This document shows positions 7,878-17,024 of a DNA stretch of 64,000 nucleotides, one piece after another. This stretch comes from an uncultured Opitutaceae bacterium. Its GTDB lineage: Bacteria; Verrucomicrobiota; Verrucomicrobiia; Opitutales; Opitutaceae. Position 1 is the first letter of the stretch, and every line of letters starts with the position of its first letter. The notes beneath the pieces were generated by a model, which worked only from the letters and a program-made list of their open reading frames with translations, searched no databases and was not told the origin of the DNA. The stretch is from positions 28,987 through 92,986 of the forward strand of contig CAIOZY010000015.1 in the NCBI GenBank assembly GCA_903862935.1. The letters run 5' to 3'. The translations under genes were made by a program, and so were the position numbers.

Positions 7878-10130
7878 TCACGGCACATCATAGACTTCTA
7901 CTAGGACAATTCCTGTCGCCCCGCTTACGCCATTCACCTGGGCTGTGTATGCGCCCGGCGGCAGGGTAATAACCATGGCACAATCGTTTGACCCGGCTGG
8001 CAGCGAAAAGGCGTAGACTTTTGACATTAAGCCCGGCGTTGCCACCAGGGGATAAGACTGCACCGGGGATGAACCCGCGGATGGGCTGTTACTCCAGCCA
8101 ACATTGGTGGCGATTATCTTGCCGTCGCTATCAAAGAGGGTGAGTTGGGGCGCCACCAGCGCTCCGAGAATCCCGTATTGAGCGAGCGTGGGACCCACTG
8201 CCCTGATGAGCAGGGTTTCCGATGAGTTGCCTCCGACGACAAACCCCGCCACCACGACTTGGGATCCAGGGCCGGAGAAGGCCCGGGCTGACAAGTTTAC
8301 CACGCGAGCCGGCGCGCTTCCGGAATCAAGGTCGTAGAGTTCAGCCAATGCAACCCCGACCGTATTCCCGACCCCGCTCACCTGGGCGGTGTACGAAGCT
8401 GAGGGCAGGGACGCCACCATCGAACTGTCGGGGGACCCGGTCGGCAACGGGAACGCCTGAACCTGGGTGAACACGGACGATGATGCTGCGGAAATCGTCG
8501 CCGAAGTGGAGGACGACCCGATAACGGGAGAATTTCCCCAGCCAACATCAGTCGCAATTGTTGCCGCAGCCCCGTCAAAAAGCGTCAACTGGGGCGCAGC
8601 AAGTGTCCCGGCGACCGAGTACTGGCCTAATGTCGGGCCCACAGCTCGAATCAACAGCTGTTTGGGATTCGGGCCACTGGCGGAGAAACCGGCCACGAGG
8701 TTCTGCGAGCCCGGGCCAACGTAGCTGCGCGCTGACAGGTTCATGAGGCGGGCATCGACAGAGACGCTAATCGTGGCCGGAACGGAAATACCGCTGGTTG
8801 GCCCCGTGGTTATCAGGAGCCGGTATTGGCCAGCCTGAGCAGTGCCAATGTTTGGCAATTGTAGCGTCGGGGTGGTCGCGCCCGCGATAGGGGTTCCGTT
8901 AAAGGACCATTGATAGGTCAGCCCCGGCACCGATACCCCCACGCTGAGCAGGCCCGTTGACCCAGCCGGTACAGTTTGGGCCCCTGGGGAATAAGTGATC
9001 AACGGAAGCGTGTAGGCGTAGATCGTCGCGTTCATCCCGCCGTAGAGGACGCCGTTACTGCCGATGGAAAGGGGGCTGTAACTACTGCTGAACACATAGA
9101 GCGACGAGAAATTCGCCCCGGCTTTGTTAAGGACAAACATCCTTGCGGCGTTCGGTACGGCGCCCCGGCTGCCCGGCACCAATTCCGTTGTGCCGTACAG
9201 CTGCCCGTCAACGCCTTCGATCAGATAAATCGGCCAGCCGCCATCAGCGCCGTTCGTGAAGTCGTGGAGCGTTAAGAACTCGGAACTGTTCAAATTTGCC
9301 TTGAAGACCGTCCCATAACCATAGGCCCCGCCCCCCTGCGTCACCCCGTAGAGCCGCCCGTCGCATCCCTGGAGGAGGGAGGCCGCCTCACAGCTGAAGA
9401 GCGGGGTGAAACCAGTCCCGTCAGGATTGATCGCAAAGACAACGGGCGCGGTAAGGGGAAAACCGGCATAGCCGACCGTTCCGTAAAGCCGTCCGTCGGC
9501 GCCCTGGAGGAAAATATAAGGGTTTGGGTAGACCGTCGCAGCCGATGAAGCGCTGTAGAGCGGCACAAAGGCGCTGCCGTCGGAATTAATCGCAAAGAGC
9601 GTCCATGAGTTGCTGGCTGTCAGGGCCTCCGCACCGAAAATTCTGCCGTCCTTGGACTGAACCAGCCCCTCAACAGTGCCACCATCCAAGAAGGTGTGAA
9701 GCGTGGCAAAGCCGGTTCCGTCAGGATTGATTGCGAAGATCGTCGCAAAGAAGCTCCCGTTCGCCGCGGTGGAGCCATAACCGTACAGGCGCCCGTCAGC
9801 CCCCTGAAACAGCGACTTGGCGTCGTAGACGTAGGGAAAACTGTGCAGGACGACGAACCCGGTGCCGTCAGCGTTCACGGCGAAGACCATGGCCATGTTT
9901 TGTGACCCGCCGGCAGGGGACGCCCCATAGAGCCGGCCATCATTCCCTTGAAATACCGAGGTAACGACAACCCCGCTAGTGTTGCCGTTCGGATAGGCGT
10001 AAAGGGTGCTTAGGGATTGCCCTATGCTGCGCGCAGGCAGACTCATCAAGAGAGTCGATGCAAAGGGGATCAACCAGCGACCGAGAGCACCCAATAACTT
10101 TGATTGACGCGCCGTTATCCATGGCCTCAT
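7878..10130 (-). CDS. secreted 'DGxLYG' repeat protein with Ig-like domain and duplicated C-terminal module
   Basis: This 750-residue protein has a signal-like hydrophobic N-terminus (about residues 14-38). The first ~380 residues are tandem repeats of about 35-50 residues built on GxDGRLYG, GTVF/FAINxDGTGF and LHxF, probably folding as a β-propeller. An Ig-like domain (about 395-470) follows. Two copies of the NLSAR..GPGSQ..LLIRAVGPTL..Y module then end in LVEVYDVP. The C-terminus is related to that of the two neighbouring phosphoesterases. It is likely exported and surface- or matrix-associated; no enzymatic motif was seen. The gene is less GC-rich than its neighbours and has a copy of a ~70-bp repeat on each side, which hints at separate acquisition or movement. 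Confidence 0.8.
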   Translation of the reverse strand: MRPWITARQSKLLGALGRWLIPFASTLLMSLPARSIGQSLSTLYAYPNGNTSGVVVTSVFQGNDGRLYGASPAGGSQNMAMVFAVNADGTGFVVLHSFPYVYDAKSLFQGADGRLYGYGSTAANGSFFATIFAINPDGTGFATLHTFLDGGTVEGLVQSKDGRIFGAEALTASNSWTLFAINSDGSAFVPLYSASSAATVYPNPYIFLQGADGRLYGTVGYAGFPLTAPVVFAINPDGTGFTPLFSCEAASLLQGCDGRLYGVTQGGGAYGYGTVFKANLNSSEFLTLHDFTNGADGGWPIYLIEGVDGQLYGTTELVPGSRGAVPNAARMFVLNKAGANFSSLYVFSSSYSPLSIGSNGVLYGGMNATIYAYTLPLITYSPGAQTVPAGSTGLLSVGVSVPGLTYQWSFNGTPIAGATTPTLQLPNIGTAQAGQYRLLITTGPTSGISVPATISVSVDARLMNLSARSYVGPGSQNLVAGFSASGPNPKQLLIRAVGPTLGQYSVAGTLAAPQLTLFDGAAATIATDVGWGNSPVIGSSSTSATISAASSSVFTQVQAFPLPTGSPDSSMVASLPSASYTAQVSGVGNTVGVALAELYDLDSGSAPARVVNLSARAFSGPGSQVVVAGFVVGGNSSETLLIRAVGPTLAQYGILGALVAPQLTLFDSDGKIIATNVGWSNSPSAGSSPVQSYPLVATPGLMSKVYAFSLPAGSNDCAMVITLPPGAYTAQVNGVSGATGIVLVEVYDVP

Positions 10131-10246
10131 CAGGCCGCAACCCTAGGTGTGTCATGGCACGCCGTCACCAACAAAGCCCGAGGTCGACGTAATCCGAAAT
10201 CAACCGGGATGATCGATAGCTCCCCGGGGGGTTCCGGGCGAAGAAG

Positions 10247-10316
10247 CGGCCGCTATGATTTTCAAAAAGTCTTTTTTGAAAACATTCCCCGGTTCTGAAA
10301 ACTTAGGTGATCTTCA
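10247..10316. repeat. ~70-bp interspersed repeat, copy B
   Basis: It is the second copy of the element at 7645-7713, in the same orientation. It contains a perfect inverted repeat, TTTTCAAAAA (10259-10268) and TTTTTGAAAA (10273-10282), followed by the conserved TGAAAACTTAGGTGAT. It starts 12 nt beyond the stop of the leftward dsbD-like gene, so its hairpin may end that transcript. Confidence 0.7.
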
Positions 10317-10328
10317 CCACCTGCGCAT

Positions 10329-12449
10329 TCAGCCACCGGACCGCAGAGCCTTGAGCACGATCTCGGGCGTGAGCAGTTCCGGCAGCGCGACCGGCTCGGT
10401 CTTTCCCGGAAACCAGATGACGTTGAAGGGAACCGCGCTGCGGTTGTACTTGGCGAGTTCAGCCGTGATCTGCGGGTCCTTGTTCGTCCAGTCGCCCCGC
10501 AGGGTTGCCACGTTGCGCTCGCGCAGGACCTTGAGGACCTCCTCGGAGTGGAAGACCAGGCGCTTGTTCGCCTGACAGGTCGCGCACCAGCGGGCGGTGA
10601 AGTCGACGTAAACCACCCTCCCCTCACTGCGGAGCGAGGCCACCGCCTCCGGGCTCCACTTTCCCCAGGTCACATCCGTCGGGGCCGGCGCCTGCGGCCA
10701 CCCGGTCCATGTTCCGAGCGCGATAAGGGCCAGCCCGGCTAAGAGGCCGAAGCGCGCCCGGCCCGCCGAGGCGCCCGGGGCATGCCAGCGCCCGTAGGCC
10801 CAGATGCCCATCGCGATCACGACCAGCCCGAAGAACACAGCAAGTTGACCGGTCTCGGTCACCTGGCCGGCCAGTACCCAGACGAGATAGCCCACCGTAG
10901 CGTAGAGGGGGAACGCCATGAACTGCTTGAAGGTCTCCATCCAGGCGCCCGGCCTGGGGAGGACTTTCACGGCCCCGGGGAAAATCGACAGCAGCAGGTA
11001 CGGCGTCGACATGCCCAAAGCAATCACCGTGAAAACCGCGAGGGACTGGCCGGCCGAGAGCGCCAGGGCGGCGCCCAGGGCGGGCGCGAGGAACGGCGCG
11101 CTGCAGGGGGTAGCGACTACGGTTGCGAGGACTCCGGTGAAGAAGGACCCGGTGTAGCCAGACTTCGTCTGGAGGTCCGAGCCGACGCCAGTCGCAGAGA
11201 GCCCAAACTCGAAGACGCCGCTCAAGTTCATCGCGAAGACGAGCATCCCCGCAGCCAGCGCGAAAACAAAACCCGGCGACTGCAGCTGGAAACCCCAGCC
11301 GAGCTGGTCGCCGCTGGCCCGCAGCGCAATCAGGAGCCCGGCAAGGATCCAGAACGATGCCAGGACCCCCGAAGTGAAGACGAGCCCGTGGGCGACCACC
11401 TTTCCCCGGTCCGTCCCGGACTGGCCCACGAACCCGAGAATCTTGATCCCCAGGACCGGAAAGACGCAGGGCATGAGGTTCAGGATCAAACCGCCCACGA
11501 ACGCAAGGGCGAGGGTTCCCAAGAGCCCGGCGCCGGTCGTGCCAGCGGGAGCGGTCGGCGCCGACGGGGCGACCGCTGCCTTCACGCTCCGGGCCGCGGC
11601 CCCAAATTCCACGTCGACCCTGAGCCCCGGAAGCGATCCGTCGGGCCGCCATCCGCTGGCAGAGGCGAGGACGCCGGTCAGCCTGGGGTGGTCCTTGGGA
11701 GCATCGGAGGAGATCGCCAGGGTGAGGACGAACCCGCCCTTGCCATCCGGGCGGACGGCCTGCGGCGCCTCATACGGGACGTAATTGTCGTCAGCGAAAA
11801 AATGAAGCCCGTTGGGAACAGTCCCCGCCGCCCCGGTTGGGGCCACGGCCAGGGCGACCGACGCGCCATCGCGGTTTGCGGACACGGCCCAGGCCGGGTC
11901 GGTCTGGGGCAGCCCCGCCACCGTGGCCCGGATCCGGTCGCCCCAGGTTGCATCCTTCGCCGGGACGTCCGCCGAGACGGGAAGCGAGACCGAAACCGTG
12001 GAGCTACCGGGCATGCACGAGTCCTTGCACATGAGCCACTCGGCCGCCGCCGAGAGTTCGACCGTCGTCCCGGGCTTCAGGTCGGCCGGAGGCGTGAGCG
12101 TCACAGGCAAGAGGACATCCCTCTCATCGTAGCCGTTTCCGACCACCGCGCCGCTCGAGTCGGTCAGCGCCTTCGGCGCCGGCCACTGGATCTCGCCCGC
12201 CTTCCACCCGGGCGGAAGGGTCCACGCAAGCGTGGTCGCAAGCCCGGTTCCCGGATTCACCCAGTAGGTGTGCCAGTGTGGGGTCTGCTCCAAACGCAGG
12301 GCGACCGTGATGGGCCTGCCGGGCTGAATCGAGGCATCGGCGGCGACCAGGCTCGCCTGGACCTGGGCCCGGGCCGCGGGGGCCGAGGTGGCGATCCAGC
12401 ACAGGGCGCCCATCGCGGGCAGGAGGGATCTGATGAGGGGCAATTTCAT
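10329..12449 (-). CDS. DsbD-like thiol:disulfide interchange protein
   Basis: This 706-residue protein starts at the ATG at 12449, where a signal peptide (MKLPLIRSLLPAMG..) begins and the ATG overlaps the stop of the M16 peptidase gene. An N-terminal periplasmic DsbD-like β domain (about 30-270, with a CKDSC pair) leads to a membrane core of about eight helices that includes NLMPCVFPVLGIK and TPCSAPFL, the cysteine pair that passes electrons across the membrane. A C-terminal thioredoxin-like domain carries WCATCQANK. It should draw electrons from cytoplasmic thioredoxin to reduce periplasmic cysteines, for example during cytochrome c or CuA-centre maturation. Both fit an organism with caa3 oxidase. 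No single specific partner can be named. Confidence 0.9.
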   Translation of the reverse strand: MKLPLIRSLLPAMGALCWIATSAPAARAQVQASLVAADASIQPGRPITVALRLEQTPHWHTYWVNPGTGLATTLAWTLPPGWKAGEIQWPAPKALTDSSGAVVGNGYDERDVLLPVTLTPPADLKPGTTVELSAAAEWLMCKDSCMPGSSTVSVSLPVSADVPAKDATWGDRIRATVAGLPQTDPAWAVSANRDGASVALAVAPTGAAGTVPNGLHFFADDNYVPYEAPQAVRPDGKGGFVLTLAISSDAPKDHPRLTGVLASASGWRPDGSLPGLRVDVEFGAAARSVKAAVAPSAPTAPAGTTGAGLLGTLALAFVGGLILNLMPCVFPVLGIKILGFVGQSGTDRGKVVAHGLVFTSGVLASFWILAGLLIALRASGDQLGWGFQLQSPGFVFALAAGMLVFAMNLSGVFEFGLSATGVGSDLQTKSGYTGSFFTGVLATVVATPCSAPFLAPALGAALALSAGQSLAVFTVIALGMSTPYLLLSIFPGAVKVLPRPGAWMETFKQFMAFPLYATVGYLVWVLAGQVTETGQLAVFFGLVVIAMGIWAYGRWHAPGASAGRARFGLLAGLALIALGTWTGWPQAPAPTDVTWGKWSPEAVASLRSEGRVVYVDFTARWCATCQANKRLVFHSEEVLKVLRERNVATLRGDWTNKDPQITAELAKYNRSAVPFNVIWFPGKTEPVALPELLTPEIVLKALRSGG

Positions 12450-15271
12450 GGGGTAGATTTTTCGGGGAGGATGATGAACCGGCTGGCGCGAGCGGGGTCG
12501 AGGTACCTCGCGGCCAGTTGGTCGAGCTCGGCCTTGGTGATCTTCTCGATGTCGGCCTGGCGGGTGCGGGCCCACTCCAGGCGCTGCGGCTCTTCCTGGG
12601 CGCTCGCGAGGACCGAGTCGAGCCAGTAGCGGTTCGTACGGGCCGACTCGCGGATCTCGGTCAGGGCGGGCTTGCGCGCCCGCTCAAGTTCGTCGGACGT
12701 CACCCCCCCGCGGCACAGGTCCCCGGCGATTGCGAGGACCGCCTGGGAAATCTTTCCCGCCAGGGCGGGGTCGACCGTCACGTACGCCGAGATCGAGCCG
12801 TAGCCCGGGAAGACCGTGCTCGCGCTGCTCGAGGCGTAGGGGCTGTAGGCCCCGCTCATCTCGTTTCGAATCCTCAGGCGCAAGCGGTCGGCGAAAACCT
12901 GGCTCAGGATCCCCATGCGCCGGGCCGTGTGGGCGTCGCGCCCGTCGGTCGTCGGCCAGACCTCGAGGATCAGCCCCTTCGGGATCTCCGTCGGAACGGA
13001 GTAGTCCTTCACCACCGGCTCGGCGGGAAGCGCCAGCCTGCGCTCCCGCTCATAGGCCGGCTTCGCGGTCCTCGTCGGCAGCGCCCCTAGGGTCCGGGCC
13101 ACGGCGTCGATTGCGGCCGCCGTGTCAAAGTCCCCGGCGAGCCCAACTTCGATCGGGCCCGAGGCAAACTGTGGAGAGAGCCAAGCCTTCACCTCCTCCA
13201 GGGTCCGGGCCGTAAGCTCGGGTTCGCTCGGGACCCCGAAGCGGGGGTCGCCTCCTGCGAGGATCCGCGCGATCTTCGTGTGGATCAGCCCCTCGGGGGT
13301 GTGCGCGAGCTTGCGGTAGGCCTGCGGGATCCCCTTGCGGGCGGTCCAGAGGGCCTCGGGCCGGTAGCCCGGGTCCGTGAGGTAGGCGGTGATCAGCTGG
13401 AACTCCAGGGCGAGGTCGGGAGCGTCCGTCGAGCCGGCCAGGCTGAAGGCGTCGTCTGCGACCCCGAAGCGGAAGCCCACGGTCCTGCCGGCAAGGACCC
13501 GCTCGAGTTCGTCAATCCCAAGCTTTCCCAGGCCGCCCGCGTTGAACGTGGCGTCCGCAAGCCGGGCGATCCCGGGCTGGGAAGAAGCCGGCTCGGTCAG
13601 CCTGCCCCCGCCCACCCTCAGGCTCACCCGCACCTTGTGGGCCTCGAAGTCGGTCTTCTTCAGGTTGAGCCGGACTCCGTTTGAGAAGGTGATCTCGGTG
13701 ATCCCGAGATCGGGAATCTCTGCGCGCGAGGCGACCGTGCCCGGGATCCCAAATGAGGAATACGGAAAGAACTCCGAGGCGATCCCCTCCGGCGGCTCGA
13801 CAGCCGCGGCCCGGCTCGCCTCATAGGCCGCGCGGATCTCGCGGTCGGGCTCCTTCAGTTCCACGTTCCCGGAGACCAGGATTTCCCGGCCCGATGCAGC
13901 CCAGGCCTCGCGCAGCGCCGCCGCGCAGTCCTCCGGGGTGATCCGATCGAGGGCGGCCCCGTAAAAGGCGAGGTCCTGGGCGGGCGAGGTGAACACCTCG
14001 CGCTCGACCAGCCCCTCATAAAGCTCGTCGGCCAGCCGGTTCGACCGCCGCGTGGCTGCCCCCTTGGCCGATTGCTCAAGCTCGTTGCGGACATTCGCCG
14101 CGACCTCCTTCAACTCCGCGGGCTGGAAACCGTAGGTCAGGGCCCGGCGCAGTTCGTGCTCGGCCACCGCCAGGGCCTTCGTCCAAGACTCGGGCTTGCA
14201 CCCAATCCGGATCCCCGCCTCGCGGAACAGGAAGTAACTCTCCTCGACCGAGGTGGAGGCCTCGGTGAAAGGCGCGTCCTGCTTTCGGGAGAGGATCTCG
14301 AACCGGCGATTGAGCATCCACACCGCCAGGTCCCGCTTGAGGTGCCTGACGCGCAGGGCCGCCGTGTCCGGCTCCACCTTCAGCGGGGTGACCGCCTCGA
14401 GGTCGACGTGGACCAGCGGGGCCTCCGGCTCGGGATGGAAGCTCGTGCGGATTCCCTCGGACGATGCCACCCGCCCCAGATCCGGATCCCGGGGAGCCGG
14501 CGAGCGGGCCTTGAGGCTTCCGAGGCTGTCCCGGATCATCGCCTCCACGGCCGCCGGATCAAAGTCACCGACGGCGACCACGGACAGCTTCTCGGGCCGG
14601 TACCAGGTGTTGTAGAACGCGGCGAAACGGTCCCGGCCCGCCTTCTCGATGACATCGGCAAGACCGATCGGAAGGCGCTGGGCAACCCGGGTGTCCGGCA
14701 GGAGGAAGCCAACCTGCGCCACGTAGGTGCGGTAGGCGACCGAGTCGCGGTCGCGCTTCTCGCTTAAAATCACGCCCCGCTCGGACTCGATCTGGTCGGC
14801 CTGAAGGAGAAGAGAACCCGCATAGTCGGCGAAGATCCGCAGGCCTTCGGCGAGGGTCTCCGGCTTGGTATCGGGCAGTTCCAGCAGAAACACGGTGTGG
14901 TCGAAACTGGTCGAGGCGTTCGTGTCGGCCCCGAAGCGCATTCCCAGCCGCTGCAGTTTCTCGATCAGGGTCCCCGGCGGATAGTGGGCGCTGCCCTTGA
15001 AGGCCATGTGCTCGAGGAAGTGCGCCAGGCCCCGCTGATCCTCCGACTCGTTGAAGGAGCCCGCCGCGACGAGCAGGCGCAGGCTTGCCCGGTCCCGGGG
15101 CTCGTGGTTGGTGAGGACGACCGATCGGACGCCGTTGGGCAGGGTCGCAAAGCGAACGGCCGGATCGGCTGCAATGTCGCTTTGGTCCTGGGGGAACCCC
15201 GGGGCCCCGGCAAGCGGGGACAAGATCAGCAGGCACAGGGCGGCTAGGCAGGGAAGGGTCAGTCGCGGCAT
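12446..15271 (-). CDS. M16-family zinc peptidase (pitrilysin type), secreted
   Basis: This 941-residue protein starts at the ATG at 15271, where a clear signal peptide (MPRLTLPCLAALCLLIL..) begins; the open frame upstream is not coding-like. The inverted zinc motif HFLEH places His84, Glu87 and His88, and SERGVILSE supplies the downstream acidic ligand. Length and internal symmetry indicate two fused M16 units, the second one catalytically inactive as is usual. It is likely a periplasmic processing or peptide-degrading protease. Its stop overlaps the start of the DsbD-like gene (ATGA), so the two are co-translated. An 11-bp palindrome (15383-15393) lies in the upstream gap. Confidence 0.9.
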   Translation of the reverse strand: MPRLTLPCLAALCLLILSPLAGAPGFPQDQSDIAADPAVRFATLPNGVRSVVLTNHEPRDRASLRLLVAAGSFNESEDQRGLAHFLEHMAFKGSAHYPPGTLIEKLQRLGMRFGADTNASTSFDHTVFLLELPDTKPETLAEGLRIFADYAGSLLLQADQIESERGVILSEKRDRDSVAYRTYVAQVGFLLPDTRVAQRLPIGLADVIEKAGRDRFAAFYNTWYRPEKLSVVAVGDFDPAAVEAMIRDSLGSLKARSPAPRDPDLGRVASSEGIRTSFHPEPEAPLVHVDLEAVTPLKVEPDTAALRVRHLKRDLAVWMLNRRFEILSRKQDAPFTEASTSVEESYFLFREAGIRIGCKPESWTKALAVAEHELRRALTYGFQPAELKEVAANVRNELEQSAKGAATRRSNRLADELYEGLVEREVFTSPAQDLAFYGAALDRITPEDCAAALREAWAASGREILVSGNVELKEPDREIRAAYEASRAAAVEPPEGIASEFFPYSSFGIPGTVASRAEIPDLGITEITFSNGVRLNLKKTDFEAHKVRVSLRVGGGRLTEPASSQPGIARLADATFNAGGLGKLGIDELERVLAGRTVGFRFGVADDAFSLAGSTDAPDLALEFQLITAYLTDPGYRPEALWTARKGIPQAYRKLAHTPEGLIHTKIARILAGGDPRFGVPSEPELTARTLEEVKAWLSPQFASGPIEVGLAGDFDTAAAIDAVARTLGALPTRTAKPAYERERRLALPAEPVVKDYSVPTEIPKGLILEVWPTTDGRDAHTARRMGILSQVFADRLRLRIRNEMSGAYSPYASSSASTVFPGYGSISAYVTVDPALAGKISQAVLAIAGDLCRGGVTSDELERARKPALTEIRESARTNRYWLDSVLASAQEEPQRLEWARTRQADIEKITKAELDQLAARYLDPARASRFIILPEKSTP

Positions 15272-15458
15272 GGGTAAAAGGGGGCGTTGGTGCCCGCGAA
15301 GTGGGCGCGGGTCAATCAACGTGGCGAGAAGTCGGGATTGGGCAAGACGGCCCGGCGCCCCCTGCGATACCTCTATTTGCAGTCCCATTGGGATATAGGA
15401 CGCAGACAACCGTCATTACCACAGAGGCGGATTGGTTAAATCCTGATCCCCAAAGAGA

Positions 15459-15534
<76 letters not shown>

Positions 15535-15611
15535 GAAGCAGGGGATCATGACTAGGCAAGACGATCCGGCCGTCAACCTGAATCTTCCCCGCTGCGAAAA
15601 GCCCCCGCCGG

Positions 15612-16985
15612 TCACTTGTCCGTGACGTCGAGCTCCGGCCACTGGGCCAACTTCCGGTGCAGGGTGCGCCGGCTGATCCCCATCAGTTCGGCCGCTTTCG
15701 TGCGGTTTCCCCGGACCTTGAGGAGAGCCTCCTTGAGGATCCGCTTCTCGTTCTGCTCGACGGACAGCTGGTTTGCCGACGAGGCCCCCGGGACCGAGCC
15801 CGCGCCCCCCGCTCCGCCGTCCCGGTACTTCGGGTCCAGGTCGTACTCGGTCAGTTTTCCCCCGCGGCGGGTCACCACGGCGTTCTCGCAGAAGTTGCGC
15901 AATTCCCGGATGTTTCCCGGCCAGCGGTAAGCCTGCAGGGTGCCCAGGGCCCCGGGCTCGATCGAAAGGGGGGCGACCTTGTTCTCGTCGGAGAATACTT
16001 TGATGTAGTGGGCCAGAAGAAGCGGTATGTCCTCGGTCCGATCCCTGAGCGGCGGGAGGACCAGTCGGACGACATTCAGTCGGAAGAACAGGTCCTCGCG
16101 GAACTTTCCCGTGCGGCACAATTCCTCCAGGTTCCGGTTGGTCGCGGCCACAAGCCGCACGTCGAGCTCGATCGGCTTGGAGCCTCCCACCCTCTCGATC
16201 GACTTGGTCTCCAAGAAGCGAAGGAGCTTCACCTGGGTAGCCGGGGAAATCTCGCTGATCTCGTCCAGGAAAAGCGTTCCGGTGTCGGCGGACTCGAACC
16301 GGCCGATCCGGCGCTCGGCCGCGCCGGTGAAGGCCCCCTTCTCGTGGCCGAACAGCTCGCTCTCCAGAAGGCTCTCGGAAAGGGCTGCGCAGTGGACGGC
16401 GATGAAGGGCGATCGGGCGCGGGGACTCGACTGGTGGATCGCCTGGGCGATCAGCTCCTTGCCGCTTCCCGACTCCCCCTCGATGAGCACGGTGGCGCGC
16501 GAGGGAGCGACGAGCTTAACCTGGTCGATCACCGCCTGTAATTTCGGCGAATGCCCGAGGATCCCCTCGAAGTTGTATTTCTCGTCGAGGCGCTCGTGGA
16601 GCTGCTTGACCTCGATCTCGAGGGTCTTCGTCCGAAGCGCCCGCTGGATCAGCGCCTCGAGTCTCTCGATGCTGACGGGCTTGGTGATGAAGTCGACCGC
16701 CCCGCGCTTCATGGCCTCTACAGCGGTCTCGATCGTGCCGTAGGCGGTCATTACCAAGACCGCCGGCTTGTTCGGCTGCACCAGCGCCTGGTCGATCACC
16801 TTCAGCCCCGACTTGCCCGGCATGCGCAGGTCCGTGATGACGACGTCAAAGGGCTGCGCCTGCATGAGGTTGAACGCCTCCTCGGCGCTCGCGGCAACCG
16901 TGACATCGTGACCCTCGGCCAGGGCCTGCTGGAGACCCTCGCGGGTGTGCTTCTCGTCGTCGACGATGAGGACACTTGGCACCAT
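15612..16985 (-). CDS. NtrC-family sigma-54-dependent response regulator
   Basis: This 457-residue protein starts at the ATG at 16985; a TTG six codons upstream (17003) is an alternative. The receiver domain has DD at 9-10 and phosphoacceptor Asp52 (VITDLRMPG). The AAA+ domain has GESGSGKE (Walker A), the sigma-54 contact loop GAFTGA and GTLFLDEI (Walker B). A Fis-type helix-turn-helix at the end reads NRTKAAELMGISRRTLHRKL. It activates transcription with RpoN once phosphorylated. It lies downstream of the ECF sigma/Spy-like genes and near a soluble PAS histidine kinase (19459-20637) that is the natural candidate partner. This suggests a ZraR- or NtrC-like stress circuit, which is an inference from position. 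Confidence 0.93.
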   Translation of the reverse strand: MVPSVLIVDDEKHTREGLQQALAEGHDVTVAASAEEAFNLMQAQPFDVVITDLRMPGKSGLKVIDQALVQPNKPAVLVMTAYGTIETAVEAMKRGAVDFITKPVSIERLEALIQRALRTKTLEIEVKQLHERLDEKYNFEGILGHSPKLQAVIDQVKLVAPSRATVLIEGESGSGKELIAQAIHQSSPRARSPFIAVHCAALSESLLESELFGHEKGAFTGAAERRIGRFESADTGTLFLDEISEISPATQVKLLRFLETKSIERVGGSKPIELDVRLVAATNRNLEELCRTGKFREDLFFRLNVVRLVLPPLRDRTEDIPLLLAHYIKVFSDENKVAPLSIEPGALGTLQAYRWPGNIRELRNFCENAVVTRRGGKLTEYDLDPKYRDGGAGGAGSVPGASSANQLSVEQNEKRILKEALLKVRGNRTKAAELMGISRRTLHRKLAQWPELDVTDK

Positions 16986-17024
16986 GGGGCCATTCACGCT
17001 CAATGGCGCCCGTGGGTCAAGTTG

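Noticed and set aside
10782..12629. A 615-codon open frame opposite the DsbD-like gene
   Set aside because: Highly charged, low-complexity translation with no recognisable domain, complementary to a conserved membrane protein gene.
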